Shown here piece after piece: positions 52,830 to 63,145 of a stretch of DNA of 64,000 nt (positions are counted from its first letter, which is position 1; each line of letters starts with the position of its first letter). This DNA comes from JAEUPI01 sp963814435. Its GTDB lineage: Bacteria; Pseudomonadota; Gammaproteobacteria; Burkholderiales; Burkholderiaceae_C. A program made the translations under genes and the position numbers. The stretch lies in contig CAWFCV010000028.1 in the NCBI GenBank assembly GCA_963814435.1, forward strand, positions 496,001 to 560,000. The letters are read 5' to 3'. The notes below the pieces were generated by a model. The model saw nothing but the letters and a program-made list of their open reading frames with translations, did no database searches and was not told where the DNA came from.

Positions 52830-54488
52830 ATGAACCAACCGTCTCGCGTCGACTACCAGACCGATCCATCGCAGTACAAGCACTGGAAGCTGAAGTTCGA
52901 AGGGCCGGTGGCCACGCTGGCCGCGGACTTCGACGAGAACGCCGGCCTGCGTCCTGGCTACAAGCTCAAGCTGAACAGCTACGACCTGGGCGTCGACATC
53001 GAACTCAACGACGCCATCAATCGGATTCGTTTCGAACACCCCGAGGTCCGCACCGTGGTCGTGACGAGTCTGAAAGACAAGGTGTTCTGCTCGGGCGCCA
53101 ACATCTTCATGCTGGGCGTTTCGAGCCACGCCTGGAAGGTGAACTTCTGCAAGTTCACCAACGAAACCCGCAATGGCCTGGAAGATTCGTCGCAGCACAG
53201 CGGACTGAAGTTCCTGGCCGCGGTGAACGGCGCCTGCGCTGGCGGCGGCTACGAGCTGGCGCTGGCCTGCGACGAAATCATCCTGGTCGACGATCGCAGC
53301 AGTGCGGTCAGCCTGCCGGAAGTGCCGCTGCTGGGTGTTCTGCCCGGCACGGGTGGCCTGACCCGCGTGACCGACAAGCGCCATGTCCGCCATGATCTGG
53401 CCGACATCTTCTGCACCACCACCGAAGGCGTGCGCGGACAGAAGGCCAAGGATTGGCGTCTGGTGGATGACATCGCCAAGCCGCAGGTCTTCGCGCAGAA
53501 GGTTCAGGAGCGCGCGCTGCAGCTGGCGCGCCAGAGCGACCGCCCGGCCGACGGCAGGGGCGTGAAGTTGACGCCGCTCGAGCGCACGATCGAGGCCGAC
53601 GCGCTGCGTTATCCCCATGTGTCGGTCGAGATCGACCGCGCCAAGCGCGTCGCCACCTTCACCGTGCAAGGCCCACCCGGCCAGCAACCGACCGACGTGG
53701 TCGCGATCGAAGCGGCCGGCGCCGCCTGGTTCCCGCTCGCACTGGCACGCGAGCTCGAAGACGCCATCCTGTCGATGCGCACCAATGAGCTCGACATCGG
53801 CACCTGGCTGATCAAGACCGAGGGCGACGCCGCCGCGGTGCTCGCGATGGACGCCACGCTGCTGGCGAACCAGAACCACTGGCTCGTCCGCGAGACCATC
53901 GGGCTGCTGCGCCGCACCTTCAGCCGCTTCGACGTTTCGTCGCGCAGCCTGTTCGCGCTGATCGAACCCGGCTCCTGCTTCGCCGGGTCGTTCCTCGAGC
54001 TGGCACTGGCGTGCGATCGCAGCTACCACCTGGCACTGCCCCACGACGCCGGCAAGGCGCCCAGGTTGACGGTGGGCGAGGCCAACTTCGGCCTGTACCC
54101 GATGGTCACCGGGCAAAGCCGCCTGCAGCGCCGCTTCTACAACGAGCAGCCGGCGCTCGAAGCGGTGCGTGCCAAGGCCGGCCAGGCGCTCGACGCCAAC
54201 GCGGCGTTCGCCCTCGGCCTGGTGACGAGCAACCCCGACGACATCGACTGGCCCGACGAAACGCGCATCGCGATCGAGGAGCGTGTCGCGATGAGCCCCG
54301 ATGCGCTGACCGGCATGGAGGCCAACCTGCGCTTCAACGGCCCGGAGAACATGTTCACGCGCGTCTTCGGTCGCCTGACCGCGTGGCAGAACTGGATCTT
54401 CCAGCGTCCGAACGCGGTCGGCGAGAAGGGCGCACTCAAGGTCTACGGCAAGGGCGACAAGGCCGCCTTCGACTGGAACAGGGTTTGA
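52830..54488 (+). CDS. boxC: BoxC, benzoyl-CoA-dihydrodiol lyase
   Basis: A 552-residue crotonase-family enzyme that opens the ring of 2,3-epoxybenzoyl-CoA by hydrolysis, releasing formate. Two enoyl-CoA hydratase-like halves are visible. The first has VFCSGANIFMLG and AVNGACAGGGYELALACDE; the second has IEPGSCFAGSFLELALACDR. Length and both oxyanion-hole regions match the family. The frame is intact. It is first in the boxCBA order, preceded by the BoxR-type regulator. Confidence 0.95.
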   Translation: MNQPSRVDYQTDPSQYKHWKLKFEGPVATLAADFDENAGLRPGYKLKLNSYDLGVDIELNDAINRIRFEHPEVRTVVVTSLKDKVFCSGANIFMLGVSSHAWKVNFCKFTNETRNGLEDSSQHSGLKFLAAVNGACAGGGYELALACDEIILVDDRSSAVSLPEVPLLGVLPGTGGLTRVTDKRHVRHDLADIFCTTTEGVRGQKAKDWRLVDDIAKPQVFAQKVQERALQLARQSDRPADGRGVKLTPLERTIEADALRYPHVSVEIDRAKRVATFTVQGPPGQQPTDVVAIEAAGAAWFPLALARELEDAILSMRTNELDIGTWLIKTEGDAAAVLAMDATLLANQNHWLVRETIGLLRRTFSRFDVSSRSLFALIEPGSCFAGSFLELALACDRSYHLALPHDAGKAPRLTVGEANFGLYPMVTGQSRLQRRFYNEQPALEAVRAKAGQALDANAAFALGLVTSNPDDIDWPDETRIAIEERVAMSPDALTGMEANLRFNGPENMFTRVFGRLTAWQNWIFQRPNAVGEKGALKVYGKGDKAAFDWNRV

Positions 54489-54580
54489 CGACCACCCCAT
54501 AGCGGCCTCACGGCCGCCTCCCCTCTCGAGGGCGGCGCCGACGGCCCGGCAATGCCGGATCCGCGGCGTCCGCCCGGTGA
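54489..54580 (+). repeat. Intergenic GC-rich repeat, copy 11
   Basis: Right after boxC: CCACCCCATAGCGGCC, CCCCTCTCGAGGGCGG, GACGGCCCGGCAATGCCGG and ATCCGCGGCGTCCGCCCGG. It is a diverged member of the post-stop subfamily. Confidence 0.6.
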
Positions 54581-54610
54581 GGCCACAGCACTTCAACGAT
54601 CGGATTCGAG

Positions 54611-56038
<1,428 letters not shown>

Positions 56039-56197
56039 CCACCCCCGAGCGGCTGCGCCGCTCCCCCTCGAGGGGGCTGAGCGGCGACGGGGAACAGTCC
56101 CTGCGGACTGTTCCTCGCCCGCGAAGGCCGAACGGCATGCTTGCCGGCCGGCACCCCCAGCGGCCCGGCGGAGCCGGTGCCGCGGCGGTCACTTGAC
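56039..56197 (+). repeat. Intergenic GC-rich repeat, copy 12, with an internal 10-bp-stem hairpin
   Basis: This begins directly at the boxB stop: CCCCCGAGCGGC, CCCCCTCGAGGGGG, then an insert, then GCGGCCCGGCGGAGCCGG and TGCCGCGGCGGTCACTTG. At 56091-56114 the perfect stem GGAACAGTCC-CTGC-GGACTGTTCC lies within the insert. It falls in the boxB-boxA transcript and could set the ratio of the two components. Confidence 0.65.
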
Positions 56198-56218
56198 AAG
56201 CTAAAACGGAGACGAGCT

Positions 56219-57499
56219 GTGGACCAGAGTGAGATCACGGTGATCAAGCAGCATCTGATCGATCCGGAAATCTGCATCCGCTGCAACACCTGCGAGTCGA
56301 TCTGCCCCGTCAAGGCGATCACCCACGACTCACGCAACTACGTGGTCGATGCCGCCAAATGCAACCTGTGCATGGACTGCATCTCGCCGTGCCCCACCGG
56401 CTCGATCGACAACTGGCGCACGATGCCCAAGTTGCGCGCCTACAGCACGGCCGAGCAGCTGCTGTGGGACTCGCTTCCAGCCGAACTCAGCAGCGAGCAG
56501 TTCGCCGAGGCCGGCGTCCAGGATGGCGCGGGGCCCGAAGTCGAGCCCGAGGCGCCAAGCCTTCCGGCCGCAGCGTCCGGCGAGGCAGCGTTCCACAGTG
56601 CGCAGTTCGGTGCCACGATCCCGCCGTGGTCGGCGGCGCACCCGTACACCAATCTGTACGGACCGAAGGCCGCCGAGAAGACCATCACCGCCACAGTGGC
56701 CGGCAACGTCCGCGTCACCGAGGTCGGCAAGGAGTACGACACCCACCACATCGTGCTCGATTTCGGCAGCACGCCGTTTCCTGTGCTGGAGGGCCAGTCG
56801 ATCGGCATCGTGCCGCCGGGCGCCGACGCCAACGGGCGTGCGCATCATCCGCGGCAGTATTCCATCGCCAGCCCGCGCAATGGCGAGCGACCGGGCTACA
56901 ACAACATCTCGCTGACCATCAAGCGCGTGCTCGAGGATCACCAGGGCCGGCCGGTTCGCGGCGTCGCGAGCAACTACATGTGCGACTTGTTGGTCGGCGA
57001 CAAGGTGCAGGTGATCGGGCCGTTCGGCGCCAGCTTCCTGATGCCCAACCACCCCAGGAGCCACATCGTGATGATCTGCACCGGCACCGGCTCGGCGCCG
57101 ATGCGGGCGATGACCGAGTGGCGCCGCAGGTTGCGTCAATCGGGCAAGTTCGAAAGCGGCAAGCTGATGCTGTTCTTCGGTGCGCGAACGAAAGAGGAGC
57201 TGCCCTATTTCGGCCCGCTGCAGAGCCTGCCCAAGGACTTCATCGACATCAACTTCGCCTTCTCCCGCACGCCGGGTCAGCCGAAGAAGTACGTGCAGGA
57301 CGCGATGCGCGAGCGCGCCGCGGACTTGGGCAAGCTGCTGGCCGACGGCAACAGCTACTTCTTTGTTTGCGGACTGAAGAGCATGGAAGACGGCGTCGTG
57401 CTGGCGTTGCACGACATCGCCCAGCAGGCCGGGCTGGATTGGGATGCCGTGGGGGCGGGGCTGAAGCGCGACGGCCGGCTGCACCTGGAAACCTACTGA
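56219..57499 (+). CDS. boxA: BoxA, NADPH-dependent reductase of benzoyl-CoA epoxidase
   Basis: A 426-residue iron-sulfur flavoprotein. Two [4Fe-4S] motifs lie at the N-terminus (CIRCNTCESICPVKA and CNLCMDCISPCPTG). A linker follows, then a ferredoxin-NADP reductase-like part: RQYSIASPRNG for FAD, ICTGTGSAPMRAM for NADPH and FVCGLKSMEDG near the end. I start at the GTG 56219, preceded by ACGGAGACGAGCT. The frame is open further up but only through the intergenic repeat. The frame is intact. Confidence 0.94.
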   Translation: MDQSEITVIKQHLIDPEICIRCNTCESICPVKAITHDSRNYVVDAAKCNLCMDCISPCPTGSIDNWRTMPKLRAYSTAEQLLWDSLPAELSSEQFAEAGVQDGAGPEVEPEAPSLPAAASGEAAFHSAQFGATIPPWSAAHPYTNLYGPKAAEKTITATVAGNVRVTEVGKEYDTHHIVLDFGSTPFPVLEGQSIGIVPPGADANGRAHHPRQYSIASPRNGERPGYNNISLTIKRVLEDHQGRPVRGVASNYMCDLLVGDKVQVIGPFGASFLMPNHPRSHIVMICTGTGSAPMRAMTEWRRRLRQSGKFESGKLMLFFGARTKEELPYFGPLQSLPKDFIDINFAFSRTPGQPKKYVQDAMRERAADLGKLLADGNSYFFVCGLKSMEDGVVLALHDIAQQAGLDWDAVGAGLKRDGRLHLETY

Positions 57500-57718
57500 C
57501 CTGCGCGCGACGACCATCGCCTGCCGAAGTGCCGGCGTCGCGAAGATGACGGCAAGTCAACGGCACAGGCGATCGCCCGCGTGCACGGCACCGAGGGTGC
57601 GAGCCCAGCGGCTCTGAGCGCCAACTGCAATCCTCGCGGCGACGACTGCGAAGTGTGGGATGTGCGCGCACTGCACGCGCAGTAGCATCGACCGCACAGC
57701 CACACGCTGGAGAACGTC

Positions 57719-58984
57719 ATGAGGGCAGTGACCGACGCAGCGCCAATCGTCGCCCTGCCCGTTGCCGAGCGCATCCCCACGCTCGACATCGTGCGCGGCT
57801 TCGCGCTGATGGGCATCCTCATCATGAACATGCCCGGATTCTCGAGTTCGTTCTTCGCCGAGGCCGATGGTTCGCACCTGTGGCCCGGCCGGGTCGACCA
57901 GATGGCCGAGCATGTGCGCGAGGCGATGTTCTCCGGCAAGTTCAACAGCATGTTCAGCCTGCTGTTCGGCATCGGCTTCACGATTCAGTTCCAGCGCATG
58001 CAGCAGCGCGACCCCGCGCATGCCACGGGGCTGTACCTGCGGCGCCTGCTCGCGCTGCTGGCCTTCGGCGTGATTCACGCCGGCGTGTTCTGGCCCGGCG
58101 ACGTGCTGCACAACTACGCCATCCTCGGCATCGTGCTCGTGCTCGGGTTGCGCCATGTGAGCGACCGCGGCATCGTCGCCCTCATCGTGGCCTGTCTGCT
58201 GTACCCGGCGCTCAACGGCATGCTTCGGGTGGCGGTGATGACCAAGGAGATGGTGGCCGAGCGCGTGCGCCTGGAGCAAGCGCTCGACGCGGCCGACCAG
58301 ATCGCCCACGGGCAAGGCAGCTTCTGGGACATGGTGCAGCAGAACGCGCGCACGATGGCCTACTTCTACGGCGATTGGCTCAGCCTGTGGGGCGCCTTCG
58401 GCTGGTACGTGATGCTCGGCATGACCATGCTCATCGGCGTGCTCGCCGGCCGGCGGCGCTGGGTGCAGCGCGCCGACGAGCTGATGCCGCAGATCCGGCG
58501 TCTGATGTGGTGGGCACTGGCCGCCGGACTGGCCTGCGGCGTCGGGTTCACGGTGATCTTCGAGCTCCACCGCGTGCCCGGCCCGTCGCCGATCAAGGTG
58601 CTGGGCAGCGTCTGCTACGGCCTCTCGCGCGTGTCGTTGATGCTGTTCTACGTGCTGCTCATCGTGCGGCTGGCCCACACCGAACCGGGCCGCCGCTGGC
58701 TCAGGCCCTGGGCGCTGGCCGGGCGCATGCCGCTGACCAACTACCTGATGCAGACGGCGATCTGCATCACGCTGTTCCGGCATTGGGGCTTCGACCTGTG
58801 GATGAAGATGGGCCCGGCCGCCGGGCTGGCGCTGTCGCTGGCGATCTTCTTCCTGGTGCAGGTGCCGTGGAGTGCATGGTGGCTCCAGCGTCACGAACGC
58901 GGGCCGATGGAGGCCCTGTGGGCGTGGCTGACCTACGGGCGCGCGCGGCTGGCTGCGGGAGAGCGCAGGGCTGCGCAGACCTGA
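57719..58984 (+). CDS. DUF418-family (YeiB-like) membrane protein
   Basis: A 421-residue polytopic membrane protein with the family's opening (RIPTLDIVRGFALMGILIMN) and the C-terminal signature LAGRMPLTNYLMQT and WLTYGR. About eight to ten hydrophobic segments are visible. The function of DUF418 proteins is unknown; acyltransferase-like folds have been suggested. It stands alone, about 220 bases after boxA, and is not obviously linked to the box genes. Confidence 0.88.
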   Translation: MRAVTDAAPIVALPVAERIPTLDIVRGFALMGILIMNMPGFSSSFFAEADGSHLWPGRVDQMAEHVREAMFSGKFNSMFSLLFGIGFTIQFQRMQQRDPAHATGLYLRRLLALLAFGVIHAGVFWPGDVLHNYAILGIVLVLGLRHVSDRGIVALIVACLLYPALNGMLRVAVMTKEMVAERVRLEQALDAADQIAHGQGSFWDMVQQNARTMAYFYGDWLSLWGAFGWYVMLGMTMLIGVLAGRRRWVQRADELMPQIRRLMWWALAAGLACGVGFTVIFELHRVPGPSPIKVLGSVCYGLSRVSLMLFYVLLIVRLAHTEPGRRWLRPWALAGRMPLTNYLMQTAICITLFRHWGFDLWMKMGPAAGLALSLAIFFLVQVPWSAWWLQRHERGPMEALWAWLTYGRARLAAGERRAAQT

Positions 58985-59043
58985 CAGCGCATCCGCCTCT
59001 GCGGCTGTCAGCCGAGAGCATCGTCAGCGATGAGACACGGTTC

Positions 59044-59119
59044 TGGCGCGCCCGGCGCGGATCGAACGCGCGACCCCTGGCTTCGGAGGCCAGTACTCTA
59101 TCCACTGAGCTACGGGCGC
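59044..59119 (-). tRNA. tRNA-Arg (anticodon CCG)
   Basis: The minus strand folds into a full cloverleaf of 76 bases. The acceptor stem is GCGCCCG/CGGGCGC, the D arm is GCTC-AGTGGATA-GAGT, the anticodon stem is CTGGC/GCCAG with loop CTCCGAA (anticodon CCG), and the T arm is GCGCG-TTCGATC-CGCGC. The discriminator base is G and CCA is encoded. It reads CGG arginine codons, common in this GC-rich genome. Confidence 0.95.
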
Positions 59120-59185
59120 CTGAATGGAGCCGGCGATTCTATCAGCGCGCCCTTCGTGCGCTGCGGTCGGACACAGGGCGCTCGC

Positions 59186-59191
59186 TATAAT
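59186..59191 (+). promoter_or_regulatory. -10 box (TATAAT) upstream of the cytochrome c gene
   Basis: A perfect TATAAT stands in GC-rich DNA 73 bases before the cytochrome c start. No convincing -35 box lies at normal spacing. Confidence 0.5.
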
Positions 59192-59263
59192 CGCCCGGCT
59201 TTGCGCACGCAAAGCCACGCACGACGAGCAAGAGCTTCTCGCATCCATCCCGAGGTCCCGTTC

Positions 59264-59803
59264 ATGAGCGACGCCACGCATTCCGAATTCGACGAATCGC
59301 ACGAAGGCTTCATCAAGACGCCCAAGCAGCTGGTTGCGACCGTCGTCGCGTCGTTCCTGGTGCCGGTGGTCATCATCATCATGCTGATCAACTTCGTCGC
59401 CTGGGACCGCAAGCCCGCCGCCGGCAGCGATGGCCTGACCGCCGAGGCGGTGGCGCGCCGCATCCAGAAGGTCGGCACGGTCGAGTACAAGGACGTGAAC
59501 GACGTGAAGTCGATGAAGTCCGGCGAGCAGGTGTTCCAGGCGCAGTGCTCGGCCTGCCACCTGACCGGCGCCGCCGGCGCGCCGAAGGTCGGCGACGAGG
59601 CCGCCTGGGCGCCACGCGTCAAGACCGGCTACGACGCGTTGCTGACCTCGGTGCTGAAGGGCAAGGGCAACATGGCGGCGCAAGGCGGCGGCGATTTCAG
59701 CGACTTCGAGATCGGCCGCGCGGTGGTCTACCTGGCCAACAAGGGCGGCGGCAAGCTCGAAGAACCCAAGGCACCGGCTCCGGCCGTCACCGCTGCCAAG
59801 TAG
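59264..59803 (+). CDS. Membrane-anchored cytochrome c5-like protein
   Basis: A 179-residue protein with one N-terminal transmembrane segment (LVATVVASFLVPVVIIIMLI, about residues 22-43) and no cleavage site. A periplasmic cytochrome c domain follows with CSACHLTG near residue 97 and an axial Met probably in GNMAAQGG. The Ala/Pro/Lys-rich C-terminal tail is typical of betaproteobacterial c5-type cytochromes linked to respiration. The ribosome-binding site (CGAGGTCCC) is weak. Confidence 0.88.
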   Translation: MSDATHSEFDESHEGFIKTPKQLVATVVASFLVPVVIIIMLINFVAWDRKPAAGSDGLTAEAVARRIQKVGTVEYKDVNDVKSMKSGEQVFQAQCSACHLTGAAGAPKVGDEAAWAPRVKTGYDALLTSVLKGKGNMAAQGGGDFSDFEIGRAVVYLANKGGGKLEEPKAPAPAVTAAK

Positions 59804-60008
59804 CGCAAGCCGGCACGGCGGCCGGCGGCCGGCCCACGGGTCGGCCGTTTCGTTTGCCGGGATTCGACGCCGCCACTCGGGCGCATCCGCATGCGCGGGC
59901 GCTGCGTATAGCCCGCCACAGCGGCCATCGCGCGTGCCGCGGGGAGGTCGGGTGCATCGGTGCGAGGTGGTGATGGTCCGGCAAGGCCCGCGGGCCGCTG
60001 CGTGGCCG

Positions 60009-60551
60009 TCAGGCAGGCAGCGACAGGCGCTGCTGCGGGCTGAGCACGTAGCCGAACTGTGCCGGCATACGGGCGAATGGCAGCTCGCGCGGCAGCCACT
60101 GGCCCGATTCGACCGCCCGCGCGGCGTCCACCATATCCTGCGTGTGCACGATGCCGAAGCCGGTGTCGGCCTGCAGGAACAGGCGTCCCTGCTCGTCGAT
60201 CCAGGGCACCACGCTGCCGGCGGCGCGGCCGTCGTGCGCCACCACGCTGAGACGATCGCCCTGCCACATCACGCGCCACACCAGCGGCGCGGCCTCGAGC
60301 TCCACGTAGACACGCTGCGGCCCGTTCTGGAAGAACCAGCAGCCCGCGGCGTCGCTTTCGTAGTTGCGCTGGATGAAGTCGATCAGCTTGTCGTGCCGGA
60401 TGCGGCTGCCCTTCACGCGCGGAAAGGGGCCGGCGCGCTGCACGCGGTCGTCGCGCATGTACCAGTCGCCGCGGGCGTCCAGCGCCAGCCAGCCCAGGCA
60501 GTGCGGCACGGAGGGCCACTTCTTCAGCGCGGCCTTGACGATCTCGTCCAT
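60009..60551 (-). CDS. Conserved hypothetical protein, DUF-type
   Basis: A 180-residue cytoplasmic protein starting MDEIVKAALKKWPSVPHC. Sequence features such as CLGWLALDARGDWYMRD, GCWFFQNGPQRVYVEL and FLQADTGFGIVHTQDM are those of a conserved protein common in Burkholderiales and annotated only as a domain of unknown function. No catalytic motif is seen. It is followed downstream on the same strand by no other gene and preceded by the hydrolase on the same strand after 15 bases. Confidence 0.75.
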   Translation of the reverse strand: MDEIVKAALKKWPSVPHCLGWLALDARGDWYMRDDRVQRAGPFPRVKGSRIRHDKLIDFIQRNYESDAAGCWFFQNGPQRVYVELEAAPLVWRVMWQGDRLSVVAHDGRAAGSVVPWIDEQGRLFLQADTGFGIVHTQDMVDAARAVESGQWLPRELPFARMPAQFGYVLSPQQRLSLPA

Positions 60552-60566
60552 GCGGCCGACCTTAGC

Positions 60567-61565
60567 TCAGACGGCCCCGCGCATCCAGCCCATCACGGCC
60601 TCGGGCAGGGTCATCAGGTGGCCCGGGAACGCGCCGTGCGGGAATCCCACGTGCCCGCCCTGCGCCGGCTGCCACAGCGTGACGTGGCGGCCCACCTCGT
60701 GCGGACCGGGCAGGCTGCCGGCCGGTACGAACGGGTCGTTGCGGGCGTTCAGCAACAGCGCCGGAATGCGGATGCGGTGCAGGTGCGGCTTGGCCGAGGC
60801 GCGCGCCCAGTAGTCGTCGGTGTCGCGAAAGCCGTGCAGCGGTGCGGTGAAGATGTTGTCGAACTCGTAGAGATCGCGCGCGGCGAGCAGCCGCTCGCGG
60901 TCGAACAGGCCCGGGTGCTGGGCCAGCTTGGCCAGCGCCTTGGGCTTCATCGTGCGCAGGAACATGCGCGTGTACACCTGCCGGTTGAAGCCGCGTCCGA
61001 TCGCGTACCCGCCGGCGGCAAGGTCGACCGGCGAGCAGACCGCGGCCACCGCGCGCGCCGTCGCGGCAGCGGTGTCGCCGGCCTCCTCGGCCCAGCGCAG
61101 CAGCGCGTTGCCCCCGAGCGAAACGCCCGCCACATGCAGCGCGACGCCGGCGCGCTCGCGCAGACGCGCCAGCAGCCAGCCCACCTCCTCGAAGTCGCCC
61201 GAGTGGTAGGCGCGCGGGCCGAGGTTCAGCTCGCCCGAGCAGCCGCGAAAGTGCGGCAGCGCCGTGCGCCAGCCGGCGCGCTGCGCCCAATGGGCGAAGG
61301 CCTGGGCATAGTGGCTCTGCGACGAGCCTTCCAGCCCGTGAAACAGCACCAGCATCGGTGCCGCGGCGTCGCCGCCGTCGAGGAAATCGACGTCGACGAA
61401 GTCGCCGTCGGGCGCCGTCCAGCGCTCGCGCCGCAGCGCCGGCGTCGGCCCCGGAGGGCGGCGTGACGCGAGCGCGGGCCAGATCGTCTGGGCCTGCCCG
61501 CCGGGCAGCCACCAGGGCGCGCGGTAGCGCCCGCCGGCCATCGGGTGCCTCGAGTTGGCAGCCAT
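60567..61565 (-). CDS. YheT-family alpha/beta hydrolase
   Basis: A 332-residue hydrolase: WLPGGQAQTIWPAL at the N-terminus, LVLFHGLEGSSQSHYAQ for the oxyanion region, nucleophile in HVAGVSLGGNALLRW near residue 145, Asp in LNARNDPFVP and His in AQGGHVGFPHG. Family members hydrolyse short esters; the natural substrate is unknown. The start at 61565 overlaps the preceding gene's stop (ATGA), so the two are co-translated. Confidence 0.9.
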   Translation of the reverse strand: MAANSRHPMAGGRYRAPWWLPGGQAQTIWPALASRRPPGPTPALRRERWTAPDGDFVDVDFLDGGDAAAPMLVLFHGLEGSSQSHYAQAFAHWAQRAGWRTALPHFRGCSGELNLGPRAYHSGDFEEVGWLLARLRERAGVALHVAGVSLGGNALLRWAEEAGDTAAATARAVAAVCSPVDLAAGGYAIGRGFNRQVYTRMFLRTMKPKALAKLAQHPGLFDRERLLAARDLYEFDNIFTAPLHGFRDTDDYWARASAKPHLHRIRIPALLLNARNDPFVPAGSLPGPHEVGRHVTLWQPAQGGHVGFPHGAFPGHLMTLPEAVMGWMRGAV

Positions 61566-62014
61566 CAATGCAGTGTGGAGGGCGGATCGGTCGAATCGAT
61601 CGCCTCGTTCGCGTCGCCCGGGCTGGCGTGGTGCGCCACGAGGCGCCAGCCTTGCGCGGTCTTCACGAACACGTTGGTGGCAATGATGCTGGCGCGCTCG
61701 GCGCCGTCGGTCGACGTCACCAGCACCGACTCGATCAGGTTGTGGATCGCCGCGTCCAGCGAGCGCACGCGGCGCACGTTCTCGGTCTGCACGGGCACGC
61801 CGCCGTTGGCGAAGATCGCCTCGAACGAGGCGCGGATCGCCCGCGCGCCGACCACCCGGGGGCCGCCGGGGTGCACGCAGACGATCTCGTCGTCGTCGGA
61901 CCAGATCGCCATCAGCTTGTCGAGATCGCCTTCGCGCAGCGCGTCGTAGAACTGCGCCTCCACGTCGTCGGGCGAGGCGACGAGGTGGGCGGTGCGCGGC
62001 TTGGCGTGCGGCAT
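61565..62014 (-). CDS. SnoaL/NTF2-like protein
   Basis: A 149-residue small protein with the DUF4440/SnoaL_3-type fold: DVEAQFYDALREGDLDKLMAIW, then CVHPGGPRVVGARAIRASFEAIF and FVKTAQGWRLVAHHAS near the end. Members bind small ligands or act as subunits, and the function here is unknown. It lies between the truncated purU and the hydrolase, overlapping the latter. Confidence 0.85.
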   Translation of the reverse strand: MPHAKPRTAHLVASPDDVEAQFYDALREGDLDKLMAIWSDDDEIVCVHPGGPRVVGARAIRASFEAIFANGGVPVQTENVRRVRSLDAAIHNLIESVLVTSTDGAERASIIATNVFVKTAQGWRLVAHHASPGDANEAIDSTDPPSTLH

Positions 62015-62023
62015 GGTCTCGCG

Positions 62024-62464
62024 CTAGCGGAGGACGACCGTCTTGTGGCCATCGGGCAGCCGCTGGCGCGCGACCACCGACACACCACTGGCCGGCACCG
62101 GCCCGAGCGAGCGCTGCGCGCCCTGCGGCGGCACGGCCCGAAGCTCGCGTACGCGGTCCGGCCGGTTGGACACCGGTGTCAGCGGCCGCGCCACCAGCGC
62201 GTGGAACGCCAGCGTCATGCCGAACTGCTGTCGCGCGTGGCCGAACTGCCGCTCCAGCGTGGCCACGTCGCTCAGCTGCAGCGGCGCACGGAAATGCACG
62301 CGCATGAAGAACAATCCGGTGGCGTCGTCGCCATCGACATCGCCAGACTGCTGCGAATCGACGATGTTGCAGCCGCCCTGGTACAACAGCCCCGAGACGG
62401 CATGAACGATGCCGGTCGTGTCGCGGCACGACAGCCTGAGGATGTACTCGTGAGCGCGCTGCAT
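62024..62464 (-). pseudogene. purU: Truncated formyltetrahydrofolate deformylase (PurU ACT domain) fused to an anti-sigma fragment
   Basis: The first ~90 residues are the PurU regulatory ACT domain (YILRLSCRDTTGIVHAVSG, CNIVDSQQSGD, GLFFMRVHF, ARQQFGMTLAFHAL). Then, where intact PurU goes on to its formyl-hydrolase domain, the text changes to ALVARPLTPVSNRPDRV, VPPQGAQRSLG and PASGVSVVARQRLP. This matches the C-terminal domain of the anti-sigma factor encoded at 63.1-63.9 kb. The catalytic domain is missing altogether, so it cannot hydrolyse formyl-THF. An open frame remains (146 residues). Its start at 62464 gives the normal PurU N-terminus. Confidence 0.8.
62054..62200 (-). repeat. Inverted copy of part of the anti-sigma gene
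   Basis: Read on the minus strand, these 147 bases align without gaps to 63587-63733 on the plus strand. The first 32 bases are identical and about 15 mismatches occur over the rest by my count. The left end coincides with the point where PurU homology stops. Confidence 0.85.
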
Positions 62465-62490
62465 GGGCGCGCATTGTAGGCAGGCCAACG

Positions 62491-63144
62491 ATGGGAGCCG
62501 TTCGAACGATGATCCGCGCCGACCGCAGCCAGTGGAGCGAGCGCAGCCGCGATCTTGCGCAGCTGATCGCGCGCGCGGCGCTCGGCGATCGCAGCGCCTT
62601 CGCGCAGCTGTACGACCTGACCAGCGGCCACCTGTATGCCGTGGTGCTGCGCATCCAGCGCGACCGCGCGCTGGCCGAAGACCTGCTGCAGGAGGTCTAC
62701 GTGAGCGCCTGGAAGGCGATCGGCAGCTTCGATGCCGCGCAATCGCAACCGCTGACCTGGCTGACCAGCATCGCGCGCAACAAGGCCATCGACAGCCTGC
62801 GGCGCGCGCAGACGCAGCCGCGGCTCGAAAGCGTGCACCGCGACGATGACGACGACGACCGCCCGAGCCTCGATCAGCAGCTCACCGACGAGGCACCCGG
62901 TCCGGCCCAGTTGCTCGAGCAGGCGAGCGATGCCCGACAACTCAGCGCCTGCATGAAGGGCCTGAGCCCGGTGCAGAGGCAAAGCCTCGCACTGGCGTTC
63001 TACGACGGCCTGTCGCACGCCGAGGTCGCCGAGCACCTGCGCCAACCTTTGGGCACCGTGAAGAGCTGGGTGCGCCGCGCCTTGTCGGCCCTGAAGGAAT
63101 GCCTCGAACGCGCCGCGCAGCGCGACGCCACTGCGCAGAGCTGA
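62491..63144 (+). CDS. ECF-family RNA polymerase sigma factor (SigK/RpoE-like)
   Basis: A 217-residue ECF sigma factor. Region 2 is FAQLYDLTSGHLYAVVLRI, LAEDLLQEVYVSAWKAIG and LTWLTSIARNKAIDSLRR. An acidic linker (HRDDDDDDRP) follows, and region 4 is LSPVQRQSLALAFYDGLSHAEVAEHL, then GTVKSWVRRAL. It is followed after one base by its anti-sigma gene. It starts divergently to the truncated purU, only 26 bases away. The start may be 62491 or 62509. Confidence 0.93.
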   Translation: MGAVRTMIRADRSQWSERSRDLAQLIARAALGDRSAFAQLYDLTSGHLYAVVLRIQRDRALAEDLLQEVYVSAWKAIGSFDAAQSQPLTWLTSIARNKAIDSLRRAQTQPRLESVHRDDDDDDRPSLDQQLTDEAPGPAQLLEQASDARQLSACMKGLSPVQRQSLALAFYDGLSHAEVAEHLRQPLGTVKSWVRRALSALKECLERAAQRDATAQS

Positions 63145-63145
63145 C

